A stretch of 64,000 nucleotides of DNA from Lineus longissimus (lineage: Eukaryota; Nemertea; Pilidiophora; Heteronemertea; Lineidae), in contig NC_088317.1 in NCBI RefSeq assembly GCF_910592395.1, positions 9,674,001 through 9,738,000 of the forward strand. Reading direction: 5' to 3'. Positions 1 through 10,199 of this stretch are shown piece after piece. The stretch's first letter is position 1, and every line of letters begins with the position of its first letter. The notes beneath the pieces were generated by a model that saw only the letters and a list, made by a program, of their open reading frames with translations, had not been told where the DNA came from and did not search any database. Position numbers and translations under genes: made by a program.

Positions 1-446
1 AGCAGAGCTCGATTACACTCTCCCTTAGAAATGCGGTTTAGACCAACTCTAATTTTGTGTCTGTCTCTATTACCATTTTGGTCAAGGTAATCCTTTTTGT
101 AATATGAATTAAAACATGATCTGCAATTACCTCTATTTCCGTCTTTACCAAATTCACCATCACTTAGTAATTTAACTTCTCCACATTTACCACATTTCTT
201 GGTTTTACTTGAACCACATTCTTTACAGTAATCAAGTAGTTTATTACGCCTGTTCTTTCCAAATTCACTTTCAAGTTTTGTTACATCGCACTTAACACAT
301 TTAAATGTAGGCCCTGAAACTACTGGTTGATACTGATAAACAGGATACTGATTAACAGGATACTGATTAACAGGATACTGATTAACAGGATACTGATTAA
401 CATTGACAGTACCATAATAGTTAACGTTAAATATCTGTCCTTCCAT
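1..446 (-). CDS. HNH/zinc-ribbon protein, left copy (N-terminal part only)
   Basis: Start codon is at 446-444 and the frame is open to the window edge. It matches the first ~148 residues of the protein at 47061-47948. It begins with several NQYPV repeats encoded by a 15-bp tandem repeat (about 330-405). Four CxxC pairs follow, suggesting two zinc-binding knuckles. The HNH-like part seen in the right copy lies off the window. A mini-hairpin module begins at the extreme left edge (bases 1-13). Function is inferred only from the full right copy. Confidence 0.75.
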   Translation of the reverse strand, partial: MEGQIFNVNYYGTVNVNQYPVNQYPVNQYPVNQYPVYQYQPVVSGPTFKCVKCDVTKLESEFGKNRRNKLLDYCKECGSSKTKKCGKCGEVKLLSDGEFGKDGNRGNCRSCFNSYYKKDYLDQNGNRDRHKIRVGLNRISKGECNRAL

Positions 447-481
447 TTCTAGCTTGATTTAAAGGATAAAAAGATTTTAAA

Positions 482-1633
482 TTATGTTTTTAGGCTTTTT
501 ATTCCTGAAATTGGTAACCATTCATTGAACTTATCACCGTAACCCTTCCACTTCACTAATCCGTATTTCTTGCCTTTACTGGTCTTGTACCTTAGGATTT
601 TCTCGATCTTGTACTCTAGCTGGTCAGGATTAGGAACATAGCTCAATTCCTCTTCATAGAAATATCCTTGAATTTCTTCTTTGTGGTAATCCTCAAGCTG
701 GTAGACGATAGGGTGAGTAAAGATGATCTGTTTGATTTGGAACACCTCCTCAGTGTAGTTGGGCATGTAACCTTTACCGAAAATGGACTTGTACTTTGAA
801 ATTCTTACACTGTCACCTACTTTGTACTTTGGATCACCAAATGTCTCTTTGAGGTGAAGACCGTAAAGATTGTACCACACTGTTCCTTCGTTTTCCATCT
901 TTCTGGCGTCTACAGGTTTCATACCTATTGATGAGTGAAATGTGTCATTGTAGCCGCTGACCAGGTCATCCAGAACGTCAATCCACTTGTCAGTCTCCTT
1001 AGCGGTGAAATAACGCCACATTTTTTCTTTAAGGGTTCTATTGAATCTCTCTACTACTGCTGCCTTCTTATCAGATTTTGTGGAGAACCATTCTATGTCA
1101 TTTTCTGTTAAAAGTTCCTTGAAGTGTTTGTTGTAAAATTCTTTACCGTCATCAAACTGGATTTTCGTTGGTTTTGCTTCCTCAAATATCACTTTAAATG
1201 CATCTCTGATTTCTTCTCCCCTCTTACTCTTAACTGCTAGAGCCCAAGAAAAACGACTAAATAGATCTATGACTGTTAAAATGAATCTGAAACCCTTATT
1301 CTGTTTCTCAAATTTTTGCATGTCCACCAGATCTGCTTGCCATTGTTGATCGATGTACGATACCATTGTCTTCCTGAAGGTGAATTTCTTAATGGCCGGT
1401 TTGTGTAGTTGGTGAGTTGGTAGTGTTTCTAGAAATTCTTTCACTTCTTTTTTTTAAAGTTTTCCTGAGCGGGACTTTGTCCCTAACAACGAAGTTGTGC
1501 TCTGCTCTCGTGAAGAAGTCATATCTTCCTTGACCTGTTTCCAGATTTTACTCAAAGAACTGTAAGCCACGGGACTCTCAGGGTTGTAGTACAAATCCCT
1601 TAGATACTGCTGTGTGTCATCCTTTACATTCAT
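482..1633 (-). pseudogene. Polinton integrase with in-frame stop (left copy)
   Basis: The left counterpart of the 384-aa integrase at 45871-47025. Its ATG is at 1633-1631, only 4 bp from the divergent ATPase start. Relative to the right copy, three bases are missing in an A-rich stretch near 1453-1462, and this produces an in-frame TAA at about codon 60. The part after the stop (1444-482, 320 aa) keeps the whole catalytic core and the C-terminal chromodomain, so it could still be made if translation restarted at the methionine at 1444. Apart from the stop, the sequence is nearly identical to the right copy. A divergent mini-hairpin module lies at about 1466-1515, next to the break. Confidence 0.85.
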
Positions 1634-1637
1634 TTAA

Positions 1638-2258
1638 ATGAGTGAAGTATTTATTTACGAGCCACACAATATGTTAATTTCTGGTGTTACCAATTGTGGT
1701 AAGACATATTTTGCCCTTGACCTCTTAGAAAAGGAGTATCGGCACAAGTTCCAGAACATAGTCATTTTCTGTCCAACATATTTCAACAATAAGACATATG
1801 AAAGGAAATGGATTTACCAAGACAAGAACGTCTACATAGTTAATCCCGAAGCTGTGGCCAGTAATTTGGACCTTGTGCTTCAGTTTGCTACTCTGACCTT
1901 TGCTGGTTCTAACACAATATTCCTCATTGATGACTGTGCTAATTTGAGAGACACAAAAAAGAAGGTGTCCGAGTTATGTAATCTTGCCTTTTCCGGCAGG
2001 CACTACAATCTCACTGTTTGGTTACTAGTTCAGAAGTACAATTCAGTTGTTAAGGACTACAGAGAGAACATAAGAATTTTAGTATTATTTTTTAATAAGG
2101 ATGAATCAGCCATGAAAGATGCCTTAGAAGAAAACAGTGTTATTCCTAAGGAGAAAAGACAGTACTACATAGAAGAACTTAAGATGAAAAAAGGATCAAA
2201 ACTGATCATTAGACTACAACATCCATTTGGATTTACTCTTTCACATCAAAAATCTTAG
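1638..2258 (+). CDS. Packaging ATPase, A32/FtsK-HerA type (left copy)
   Basis: 206-aa P-loop ATPase. The Walker A motif GVTNCGKT is at residues 16-23, with the T-N before GKT typical of A32-like viral DNA-packaging ATPases. Walker B (IFLIDD) ends at residue 99. A downstream SGRHYNLTVWLLVQ segment fits the arginine/glutamine sensor region. In this family the enzyme pumps DNA into a preformed capsid. It is the only gene on this strand in this part of the element. It is divergent from the integrase (start codons share CATTTAAATG) and convergent with the 152-aa gene, whose stop codon it overlaps by 4 bp. No damage is visible. Confidence 0.85.
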   Translation: MSEVFIYEPHNMLISGVTNCGKTYFALDLLEKEYRHKFQNIVIFCPTYFNNKTYERKWIYQDKNVYIVNPEAVASNLDLVLQFATLTFAGSNTIFLIDDCANLRDTKKKVSELCNLAFSGRHYNLTVWLLVQKYNSVVKDYRENIRILVLFFNKDESAMKDALEENSVIPKEKRQYYIEELKMKKGSKLIIRLQHPFGFTLSHQKS

Positions 2259-2713
2259 TCCCGCTTCTCATCAGTGGTCTTAGTCTTTCTAACCCTAGTA
2301 AAATAATAAATTATTAACCCTAAACCACTAAGTCCTAGGATAATCCATAGGTACTCGTATTTCTTCATTTCATCACTAGGTTGGTAGTAATCACTTAATT
2401 GTAGTCGCTGAGGTAGTACAATAGTTCTTTCTGGATGTAAATGATTGTAAACAGTAAGTGCTGAATCAGTATTGTTAAAATCAATAGAAGCGTCTCTTTC
2501 TCTCTTTAATTCAAGGTTAACGAAGTCAATGGTACTTTTCCTATGCTCATCCCATTCTGTGGATGCTCTTTGCAATTGCTCTTGAGCTAAATCATGTCTT
2601 TTCACTTCAGTCTCATAGCCGTTTTTGTCTAGTTTTTTAAAAAGGTAACCGGATCCAGTGAATGCTAATCCATTGATTATTGCAGATCCAAATAACATGC
2701 CAATGCCAGCCAT
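2255..2713 (-). CDS. 152-aa membrane/coiled-coil Polinton protein (left copy)
   Basis: Family not recognised. A glycine-rich hydrophobic N-terminus (about residues 2-25) is followed by a long charged helical stretch (about 28-85) and a C-terminal membrane segment (about 121-140: LWIILGLSGLGLIIYYF) ending in a basic tail. Two hydrophobic ends around a helical middle suggest a virion or membrane-associated structural protein. Start context is attaaATG. It lies between the penton-like gene and the ATPase and overlaps the ATPase stop codon. The right copy (44791-45249) differs at a few residues. Confidence 0.75.
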   Translation of the reverse strand: MAGIGMLFGSAIINGLAFTGSGYLFKKLDKNGYETEVKRHDLAQEQLQRASTEWDEHRKSTIDFVNLELKRERDASIDFNNTDSALTVYNHLHPERTIVLPQRLQLSDYYQPSDEMKKYEYLWIILGLSGLGLIIYYFTRVRKTKTTDEKRD

Positions 2714-2735
2714 TTAATTTCAACGAATTTTAATT

Positions 2736-3512
2736 TCAATGATGTGTCGGACTTCGTCCTGAGAGCAGAGCTCGAGTTAATACCAATTGGTACTGTACAT
2801 TATGACCATTAAGATCGATGATGTCACCTTTTTCATCAGTTAAGCGAATATTCAGCTTATTGAATCTTGGTTTACAGGGAATTGCTATTGGTTTCTCAAA
2901 TGTGTATGCTATTAAATCCCCAAAATTAGCTTCCTTTATTGGTCTTGTGGTTAGCACATCAGATGCTTCACCATTACTTAATACACTATTAGATTCGATT
3001 ATGTCACAGTGAAAAACAAAATGGTTAATTGGTCTAAAATTGATGGGTTTCTCGCTTACAACATCATCCTTACTTTTATTGTCTAAAGGGTAAGGCCATT
3101 CTGATTTCATGCCAAATAATTCATTACTTTTACCAAGAAAATAGATCTGATAATGCGCCTCATTTTTTCTCTTTAGGAAGTGTAAGATGGCCTTACCTGT
3201 TGGTTCTTCAAGGTCAAATCTGACAGCACCTCTACTCATACTATTTTCTTTCAACTTATCCGCAAATACTTTTGAAAAGCTCTGTAGGTCATAGAGACCA
3301 TCTGGTAGCGTAATCTCTGCCACATCAAACCCCTTAACTTTGATTCGGTTATTCTCCCTGGCTGCACTTATGTTGTAGAATGTACAAGGTATTACTGCAA
3401 AAGTTAAAGTGATGCTACATGCATCCTGAATTTCAGTCTTTAGATTGACTGTTAAATCACTTGAACTCTGATCTGGATAGTCACTTGAATCTATGTTCAT
3501 TACAGTAATCAT
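2736..3512 (-). CDS. Penton-like / minor capsid protein candidate (left copy)
   Basis: 258 aa, rich in predicted beta strands. The N-terminal pattern (polar strand, then ITLTFAVIPCTFYNIS, then a GLYDLQSFSKVFADKL helix) and the C-terminal strand pair ending NVQYQLVLT resemble single-jelly-roll penton/minor capsid proteins of Polintons and virophages. That resemblance is by pattern only. The last residues are encoded by a complete mini-hairpin module (2749-2774). The right copy has lost one of the two hairpins, so the two proteins end differently (258 versus 255 aa). Neighbours are the capsid candidate and the ATPase, the usual morphogenesis cluster. Confidence 0.65.
   Translation of the reverse strand: MITVMNIDSSDYPDQSSSDLTVNLKTEIQDACSITLTFAVIPCTFYNISAARENNRIKVKGFDVAEITLPDGLYDLQSFSKVFADKLKENSMSRGAVRFDLEEPTGKAILHFLKRKNEAHYQIYFLGKSNELFGMKSEWPYPLDNKSKDDVVSEKPINFRPINHFVFHCDIIESNSVLSNGEASDVLTTRPIKEANFGDLIAYTFEKPIAIPCKPRFNKLNIRLTDEKGDIIDLNGHNVQYQLVLTRALLSGRSPTHH
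2749..2774. repeat. Double mini-hairpin module (complete)
   Basis: Reads GGACTTCGTCC, then TGA, then GAGCAGAGCTC: two 4-bp stems with 3-nt loops. It forms the C-terminal codons of the penton-like gene. At the same place in the right copy the GGAC/GTCC hairpin is gone, a loss of 9 bp. Confidence 0.9.
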
Positions 3513-3569
3513 TTACTTAAGCAAATTTTCGTTTTCAAATTTACCTTTTATCAAATAAGTAAATTATTC

Positions 3570-3806
3570 TTACTTCATAATATTTCTGGGTAGGATTCCT
3601 TGATCGTAAAGGTACTCTAATGTTCCATTACTAATAGCTACAGTTCCTCCCAGTTTAAGAATTTCCTCTAGGTTGGCCTGACTTGGGGGACCAATATTGA
3701 TTCTCAAGAACCTTTTCAGTAACATAGAGTAACCAATTGTTGTTGATGCCAACAGTAAACTTTGATACAGTGTATTTATGATATCTTTCTTTCCTGGTGT
3801 ATCCAT
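3570..3806 (-). CDS. 78-aa small hydrophobic Polinton protein (left copy)
   Basis: Small protein with one moderately hydrophobic segment (about residues 10-30, LYQSLLLASTTIGYSMLL) and a basic patch after it. No known family recognised. It is identical in the right copy (43707-43943), including the attaaATG start context, which supports it as a real gene under constraint. It lies between capsid and penton-like genes, so a minor virion component is a reasonable guess. Confidence 0.65.
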   Translation of the reverse strand: MDTPGKKDIINTLYQSLLLASTTIGYSMLLKRFLRINIGPPSQANLEEILKLGGTVAISNGTLEYLYDQGILPRNIMK

Positions 3807-3918
3807 TTAATTACTTAGAAAATCACTAGTAAAACTCATTTATCTAGTATTCAGTATTTAATTTAGTGTTGTACGAACTTTGTTTCAGTGTTGGAGCGAA
3901 CTTTGTTCTTGCAGCACC

Positions 3919-5175
3919 TCAGTGCTGGAGTGAAGCAATCTGAGAATTCTGGATGTTTACCTGGGCGTCAGAAACCACGAATATGTGCATTTTGTATGGT
4001 CCCTTTCCAGATTTCTTTGTAATAGATAATTGAATACCATCTTTTGTGTTCTGGAGCTTCTTTCCTGATCCGTGAAGACGATTATCCTCAGAAGTTCTCA
4101 GGTCCAACCATAAACCATAGTGATTAGAATCACCATAGTATTTTTCCATGGTCATGTTACAGTCATGAGTTTTCTTCAAATCTTCAGACATAAAATGTTT
4201 CTTGATCTCCTCCCATTGATCCATCATTCTCATTCCTTCTGGGAACACCTGATTGGCAACACCCTCTATTGTGATCTGCACTTTACTTATGTTAGGGTTT
4301 TCAAACTTCTCTGAATCTCTAGCTCCATCTACATAGTCAGACACAAATAGTAATAATAATCCTTTAATAGACATTCTTGGAAAGTTGATGTTCTCATTAA
4401 TTAGTGTTTCATTAGCAGTAACATTGACTGTCTTAAAATGGTCTACCCAATCATAAAATATTGAGAATCCAGAATTGTACTTGTTACTCAATTGACTAGC
4501 AATCATTTTGTTGGTTACGGTATCATATTCAAAACAAATATTCTCTAGTTTGTAGCCCATGCTAGCTGTGGTTGTGGTGACTATGATTTCCTCCTTTGGT
4601 GCTAAAGTTATTTCAATAATCACATCTTCTTGAATTGGAAACTTGTAAAATGGAGCATGATGATGAAATAGTTCAAAATCTAATGGTATTTTGTACTTCT
4701 TGTCAAACACTTTCTTTAAAGTCTTTTCATTTGCTGTTTCTCCAGTGACATCAGCTTCAGCGACTCCTGATCTTAATTCTCTAAGATTTTTTGACTGAAT
4801 ACCCTGAAAAACTCTACCATTTCTTTCTTCTTCTGTAAACCACAGATCTTTAAATGTAGAATAATGACTGTATTCGTCAAGGTCAAATATCTGCTCTGTT
4901 CCCCACTTAACCACCATCTTTGAAATCAGGTTTCTACCAAGATTATTTACAACACTATTTTTAGAATTACCAGAAATGGTTACATCAGCAGACAGATAAA
5001 GAGATTTAGGTACAAAGAATGTATTCTCTCGCAATGCCGGTATTCTAACATACAGTGTTTCTTTGGGGTTAGCAGATGATGGGTTATGAGTAATGATATG
5101 ATGCTGCCTCTCAGCTTTTAAACCAAGTGGAATCTTATGTGCCCTTTCGGTATTTAATAAATATCCTGTTGCCAT
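3919..5175 (-). CDS. Major capsid protein candidate (left copy)
   Basis: 418 aa, the largest gene of the morphogenesis cluster and the first from the element end. Strand-rich throughout. It ends MHIFVVSDAQVNIQNSQIASLQ, a pattern like the last strand of double-jelly-roll capsid proteins (a hydrophobic strand, then an N-x-I/S-L-x motif). It is shorter than typical Polinton capsid proteins, so the call rests on position next to penton-like and ATPase genes plus fold-like pattern. Only about three residues differ from the right copy. The region after the stop (3860-3925) carries one more copy of a GAACAAAGTTC half-module than the right element. Confidence 0.6.
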   Translation of the reverse strand: MATGYLLNTERAHKIPLGLKAERQHHIITHNPSSANPKETLYVRIPALRENTFFVPKSLYLSADVTISGNSKNSVVNNLGRNLISKMVVKWGTEQIFDLDEYSHYSTFKDLWFTEEERNGRVFQGIQSKNLRELRSGVAEADVTGETANEKTLKKVFDKKYKIPLDFELFHHHAPFYKFPIQEDVIIEITLAPKEEIIVTTTTASMGYKLENICFEYDTVTNKMIASQLSNKYNSGFSIFYDWVDHFKTVNVTANETLINENINFPRMSIKGLLLLFVSDYVDGARDSEKFENPNISKVQITIEGVANQVFPEGMRMMDQWEEIKKHFMSEDLKKTHDCNMTMEKYYGDSNHYGLWLDLRTSEDNRLHGSGKKLQNTKDGIQLSITKKSGKGPYKMHIFVVSDAQVNIQNSQIASLQH

Positions 5176-5386
5176 TTTCTATTTATTTACTAGTAAAATT
5201 ATGTACATGCAGTGAACAGTGCCAACATCATATATCAGGTAAAATGCACGGAAAAAAGCTATTGACGTGTACTTTCTGTTGGAATACAGTAAGTCATGAT
5301 TACATTAACCCATTGAACTCTAGTATTCCCTTACCATTTCACTGACCATTTCATTGCAACGCTTCACTGGGAATCTAATGAATGAT

Positions 5387-5516
5387 AGAATATATGTATT
5401 GTGGTGTCTGGTTCTTAGGGGTTTCTAAGCTATTTTGAGACAAAAAGGCCTGTAAGGGCTTTTGTTAAAATAGCTTAGAATTACCTAGATTCCTACCACC
5501 ACAATACATATATTCT
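5387..5516. repeat. 130-bp terminal palindrome of the Polinton (left copy)
   Basis: An imperfect palindrome along its whole length. The outer arms AGAATATATGTATTGTGGTG and their complement are perfect, the inner arms around TAAGCTATTTT pair with a few mismatches, and the apex is near AGGCCTGTAAGGGCT. The same 130 bp occur in the same relative orientation at 42031-42160. Homology between the two elements stops exactly at its outer edge, so this is the true element end. Read inward it begins with AG, the end dinucleotide typical of Polintons. Confidence 0.85.
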
Positions 5517-5850
5517 ACAACCAACTTACAACTGGGACGTCTAGTGGTTTTGGTCAAAATGGACACATCTCATAGGAAGACATCAAATGATTGGGTCAAA
5601 TCACAACCAAATCAACTTACACATGAGACGTCTTGTGGTTTGAACCAAAATGGACGCATCTCATTTGAAAACATCAAGTGATTGATTTCAGTTACAACCA
5701 AACCCTCTTACAAGATTCAACAAGCGGTTTCAGTCTGAATTGACATGTCGCACTTTATGACATAAAAAGACGTGACTCCAGCCACAACAGAAACCTCTTA
5801 CACAAGGTGACAGACCATGCTCACTAGAGACCAGTCAAGCAGTTCAAACA
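5517..5850. repeat. Degenerate tandem repeat, period about 90 bp
   Basis: About three and a half units, each starting near CAACTTACAA / CCTCTTACAC and containing GGACGTCTAGTGG- and GACATCAA-like segments. Units decay rightwards. It directly abuts the Polinton end and may be the target into which the element inserted. Confidence 0.7.
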
Positions 5851-6430
5851 GGCGCGGTTTACATGGCAGCCAGGTGTTAATGTGTTGTATCAATTATATT
5901 GTCATCTTGGTCACTGGGTCATGCTTTTGACTGTGACCATCATGATTTGATGATAAGTTTTTATATGGTGTCAGAATAATTATTTGGGGAGTAGAAGTCC
6001 TCAAGATACTTGCTTGTCCTCAGTAGGACAGATTTTAAAGACCAGATCAAGGTTATAGTAACATTGAAAGGGATTATAGTTTAACTGATATGGGTGTCCT
6101 TAAAAAGGCATTGTGAGATTGATTAGGGTTATCAAACCCATTCTACATTCACAGAACTAATTAAACATGAAGAGTAATAGTGTTGCAATAACAGCACTCC
6201 GAGGTGAAAAGGGGTTATAAAATAACAATAAGGATGCAGATATCACGCAACTTTCTTTATTCAGAACAAATCATATCAAAACATGTCGATTACAGCTATT
6301 CACATGCACTCATAGGCTCATATCCTTAAGTGTTTCCATCTGAACCATATTTTACCACCTTCATTACAACCCAAATTCCCGAATTCCCGAGCCAAAGATA
6401 ATGGCATAGCAAGGCTAACATTCACCAACT
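5851..6430. other. Non-coding, no recognised feature
   Basis: A/T-rich sequence without a long reading frame and without repeats that I can match elsewhere in the window. Confidence 0.6.
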
Positions 6431-7010
6431 CTATGTCGACTCTACAGCTATAGTGAGTGTCCACAGTATCTTTAGAGGCAAAGATCCACAAGGAGCAGGA
6501 TGCGTCCGTCGTCCGTCGTCCGGCGTCGTATCCTGTGGCACGTTTCTTTACCGCTTGTGCTGTGAACCTTAAACTTTCTATACATCATGCCCAAGGTCAT
6601 ATGTACCCTGACACTGAATTTCCCTTCGGTTTGATTCTTGGCTTGGTCACCAGGGGGCTAAAACCGAATTCTTAAAAAGTGCAATATCTCATTTATTATT
6701 GATTAGTTTTTGATAAAAATTTTATGGTGGGTACCCCTAGCAAGGATACATCACATATCATACGGGTTTTTGATTTGACCTACTTGTAAAGGTCACAGAG
6801 GTCAAACTCTAAAATTTCACCGATAGTAGCACGTTTTGCCTTCATTAGTCCTGCAGTCTTTAAATTTGGTATGTAGACACCTCTTATGTAGCTGAACATG
6901 TTGACCAAAAATCAGGTTGATGTGGCGTAATCTTCAAGGTCACTGAGGGGAAAGTGGTGTAAATTTGTCGTGAAGGGTGGAACATTGTACGTTATTTTAA
7001 CGGCTAAAGC
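6430..7010 (+). repeat. Dispersed repeat fragment (GTCCGTCGTCC / CACCAGGGGGC family)
   Basis: Contains the family landmarks in order: GTCCGTCGTCCGTCG, GTGGCACGTTTCTTTACCGC, GGTCACCAGGGGGC, AAAAAGTGCAATATCTC, AAGGATACATCACATATC and AAGGTCACAGAGGTCA (6790-6804). Partial copy of the roughly 1.64-kb element seen whole at 59071-60716. Confidence 0.8.
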
Positions 7011-7743
7011 TTTTTACTTGAAATTGAATAGGCCTACACATGACGTCCTAGGTCATGTGATCATTAACACAGAAGAATCAGTAAAATTGATGTTGAAAAA
7101 ATCAGCCCAAAGACAAAGAGCCAGTGCCATGTGCCTAAGTCATGTTATGAACCGACCCTCACTGGGCTCTGTTTTGTGTCACATTATGAATAGATTCAAC
7201 TGAGTGCACCAGATTCACTTGGAATAAATATCATTGAAACATGGAAGGCCTAGGCCTATTTGTTCTGTATAAATTTTGCTTTATATTTGTAATGCCTGTG
7301 CCATTGCCAGGTTTTAAACCAACCTCATTCCGCCATTTTGTTCTCTATTTGATGAGCTGAGCTTTTTGGCATTGGTCAGATAAAAGCTAGTGAAAGGCGT
7401 TTTAGGTAAGTCAAAATGCATGAGCTTGGACATGAACAGTGGTATAAATCATTATTGTTTCACTAGTGCTAACTACAGTGACAGATGATTATTATAAATT
7501 GTGGTTTTTGGAAGAAGAAAAAATCGATAATGGAGTAGACATATATGCATGTTGCATGCATACATTGTACATGTAGGCCTACATGGCATGCACAGTTGGC
7601 CTCAAGATCAGATGCACAACTCCTCATCAAGAAACTTTGTGAACTACTAGGTCTAAGGCTAATAATGTGTGTTTTTCATCATGTTCATGTCAACTGTCAA
7701 GTTCTTCCTGCTAAAGAGTAGAGTTTTATTTTACACCTAAAAG
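7011..7743. other. Non-coding, no recognised feature
   Basis: No coding potential beyond short chance frames. A small self-complementary run of TGCATG/CATGCA/ACATGTAGGCCTACATG lies at about 7548-7595. Confidence 0.55.
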
Positions 7744-7886
7744 TTCTAACGTCAGAACTCCTAATATCGTCACAAGAACGTCGTGCATATTATCGCCACT
7801 TCATTGGAAATAACGTCATGAAAGTCACGTCACAAAAGTGGCGGTATTACGCACAAGTGGCGATATTAGGAGTTCTGACGTTAGAA
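7744..7886. mobile_element. MITE-like palindromic element, 143 bp
   Basis: Terminal inverted repeats of 26 bp: TTCTAACGTCAGAACTCCTA at the left and its complement ending GACGTTAGAA at the right. An inner pair (ATTATCGCCACTT / AAGTGGCGGTATTA) extends the stem. No coding capacity. Confidence 0.75.
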
Positions 7887-8033
7887 TAGTGCAAAATCAT
7901 GTCTAGAGTAGGCCTCCGTTATTAGTGTGGATGCAGTTATAAATGATAGCCAAATAGGTGATACACATTATGCACCCTACTACTACATGTCCCACCTGTA
8001 TATATATTTACATATGATACTGTTATTTTTCAG

Positions 8034-10057
8034 CATGAATACCATCAAGGTGAAAATCCTCAACAATGAGTCTACACGTCCCAAATCCCACATATCCTCT
8101 TGCCTGATTGCAGGCAAAGACGATTTTTACGATCTTGTGTACACCAAAATGGTACACAACGCTGATATGATTGTCAAAAATGCGTCGTTACTTCTGGTGG
8201 ATACGGACATTGACAACACTAAGCATGCAATATTTGTCAAGGCAAAAAGTAAGGTTAGTACATACAGTATTCATCAATACTTTTATTCTGACTCCACAAA
8301 GACCATTTTTCGGCAGGCAATCCAAAACCATACCACCTATAATTAATCACCTCTAACACTTTATCGCTTAGTTTCACAACAAAACAAAGAAAATATATAT
8401 ATCATAAGTTAGCAGATTTTATGGAGATAGCATTACAAGTAACAACATCCGCAATACTGTTTTCCCAGATGCAGACGAAATTCAAACACTAATTAACATC
8501 AAATTTCCCCAAACCCTATGGACCTTTTGCACCAGATACCTAATAGGAGTTCAATGTTAGGTAAAAAAGAACAATATTATACCAGCTGTTCAACAACATA
8601 CTGGCGTTATAACAAGAAAACTAAAGGCTTAAGTTCCCCATTAGAAATCTTGCTTGGATCACACTACCAAACGAGTATGCGAAATAGCTCAAGACTCAGA
8701 AACCTTCAACAGCGCATTGTCCGGCAGCTTATGACATCATCACCCCTGTTGCCAATCCCTTCTTTAAAGATCCATGTACAAGAGTTCATTTCATTACATT
8801 TCAGATCTACCCAACCGAAGACTTCGCTGTGAAAGAAGATCTCATGATGCAATTTTTCCATGCACCAACTATGCCACTGGACCAATTGCAACAATCTCCA
8901 ATCAAACAAAGAGCATCATCCTTGTCAAAATAAAACAGGTAAAGACAAATGCAAATAATTTCAAAGTCCACAGATCAAGAAATATTCATACAAAAACCCA
9001 GACATTTCCAAATACCATGTATTTCGTCAACCAGCATTGACTTCCACAATTCTATAATTACAATGATCCATCACCTCACTACCACAATCCATACTCAATG
9101 TGTGTCCTTCACCTCCCTCAAGTTCAGTATTAGCAATAACCTATAATCTCACATAAACTATTTATGATATTAGATATCAGTGTCAATACACTCTATAATT
9201 CCATTTCTTCCCACAGATTTCTCCACTCAAAACAGCCCCTGATGCATCGTGGAAGCGCAAAGATATCATCATAGAGGAAGATGGGCAGGCTTCAACTTCA
9301 ACAGCAACTCTGAAGCTGTGGAACAAGTCCACTGATCTCATAGGTGACGTCCACCTTAATAAGAAAATCAAGGTAGAAAATGTTGAAATAACCGAATTCA
9401 ACATGCAAAAACACTTCCGTGACACCCCAGAAACAGCCATCACTGTAAGTACAATTTTCACCACCATTATTCTACTATTCCCACCCAACTTCACCTTTTC
9501 TTTCATCTTCATTTATAGCAGACACCTGCAAAATTAGAAGAAAAATACCCATAACCCATATCAACTATTTGGTCAACAATAGTCTCTTTCTACGCCCACC
9601 ATCTAATTCTTGTGACTCTACCACCACAACATATGGTGTTTTAGTGAACAACTCTTTGATTCCAAAACAGTTTCAGCACATAAATTAGGACATCAAAACA
9701 TCTTCAACAGGCACAGAGTTCACCATACCAGTATACTAATTATCTAACTATTATCCCAATGTAATAATACAAACTCCACTCTAATTCCAGTCTTCAGAAG
9801 ACAAATGCAATGTCAACATCATTGCAGTCTCTGGAAAAGAACTCCTTATTATTCGAAATGGCCTCCATGAAGCAGAATCGTACATCTTCGCATCAGCAGA
9901 TCCAATGCCAACTATCCCAAGCCTTCCAGCCGCAGCAAGAGCAGTTCTGTCAGGAAACACAGTCACAGAGATCATGCTCACCACTGTCAACTGGAAACCA
10001 CTTGCCACAACATCTGCCATCCCCCCTAAACCATCAGTCGCCAAAACAAAAAAGTAA
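8034..10057 (+). pseudogene. RPA-like OB-fold gene, exon-like blocks (possibly decayed)
   Basis: Several coding-looking blocks on one strand separated by AT-rich intron-like DNA. Block 1 (from 8034, behind a TTTTTCAG acceptor) encodes an alpha/beta stretch ending near 8250. Blocks at 8416-8550 and 8727-8938 show frame changes and stops. Two clean exons follow: 9217-9444 (CCACAG acceptor, ACT/GTAAGT donor) and 9791-10057 (TTCCAG acceptor, ends in TAA); they join in phase. The 9217-9444 exon reads KRKDIIIEEDGQ...ATLKLWN, then DLIGDVHLNKKIKVENVEI, the strand pattern of an RPA70-type single-stranded-DNA-binding OB fold. RPA-like genes travel with some animal Helitrons, but the Helitron here (22103-28479) does not include this gene. 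A host or transposon origin is open. Confidence 0.5.
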
Positions 10058-10199
10058 ATTTATGGACACCCCATCTGTTGCATCAACAAACTTTGAAATC
10101 ACCCATTAGTTCCGCTATTCATCATCATTATACAGGGTGACCCAAAAGAAAGCCAGAGCCTACTAAAAACTGTAACTCTACTTAGAATTTATTCCGATT

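Larger units (their letters stand above)
1..5516 (-). mobile_element. Maverick/Polinton element, left copy (5' part, runs off window)
   Basis: Reverse-oriented copy of the element seen again from 42031. The gene order is the same from the terminus inward: capsid candidate, 78-aa protein, penton-like, 152-aa protein, ATPase (opposite strand), integrase, HNH/zinc protein. Nucleotide identity to the right copy is very high by eye; the capsid candidate differs at only about three residues of 418. The element ends at 5516, and the DNA beyond (a roughly 90-bp tandem repeat) is unrelated to that flanking the right copy. The rest of the element lies left of base 1. Polinton identity rests on integrase, PolB (right copy) and ATPase together. 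Confidence 0.9.
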
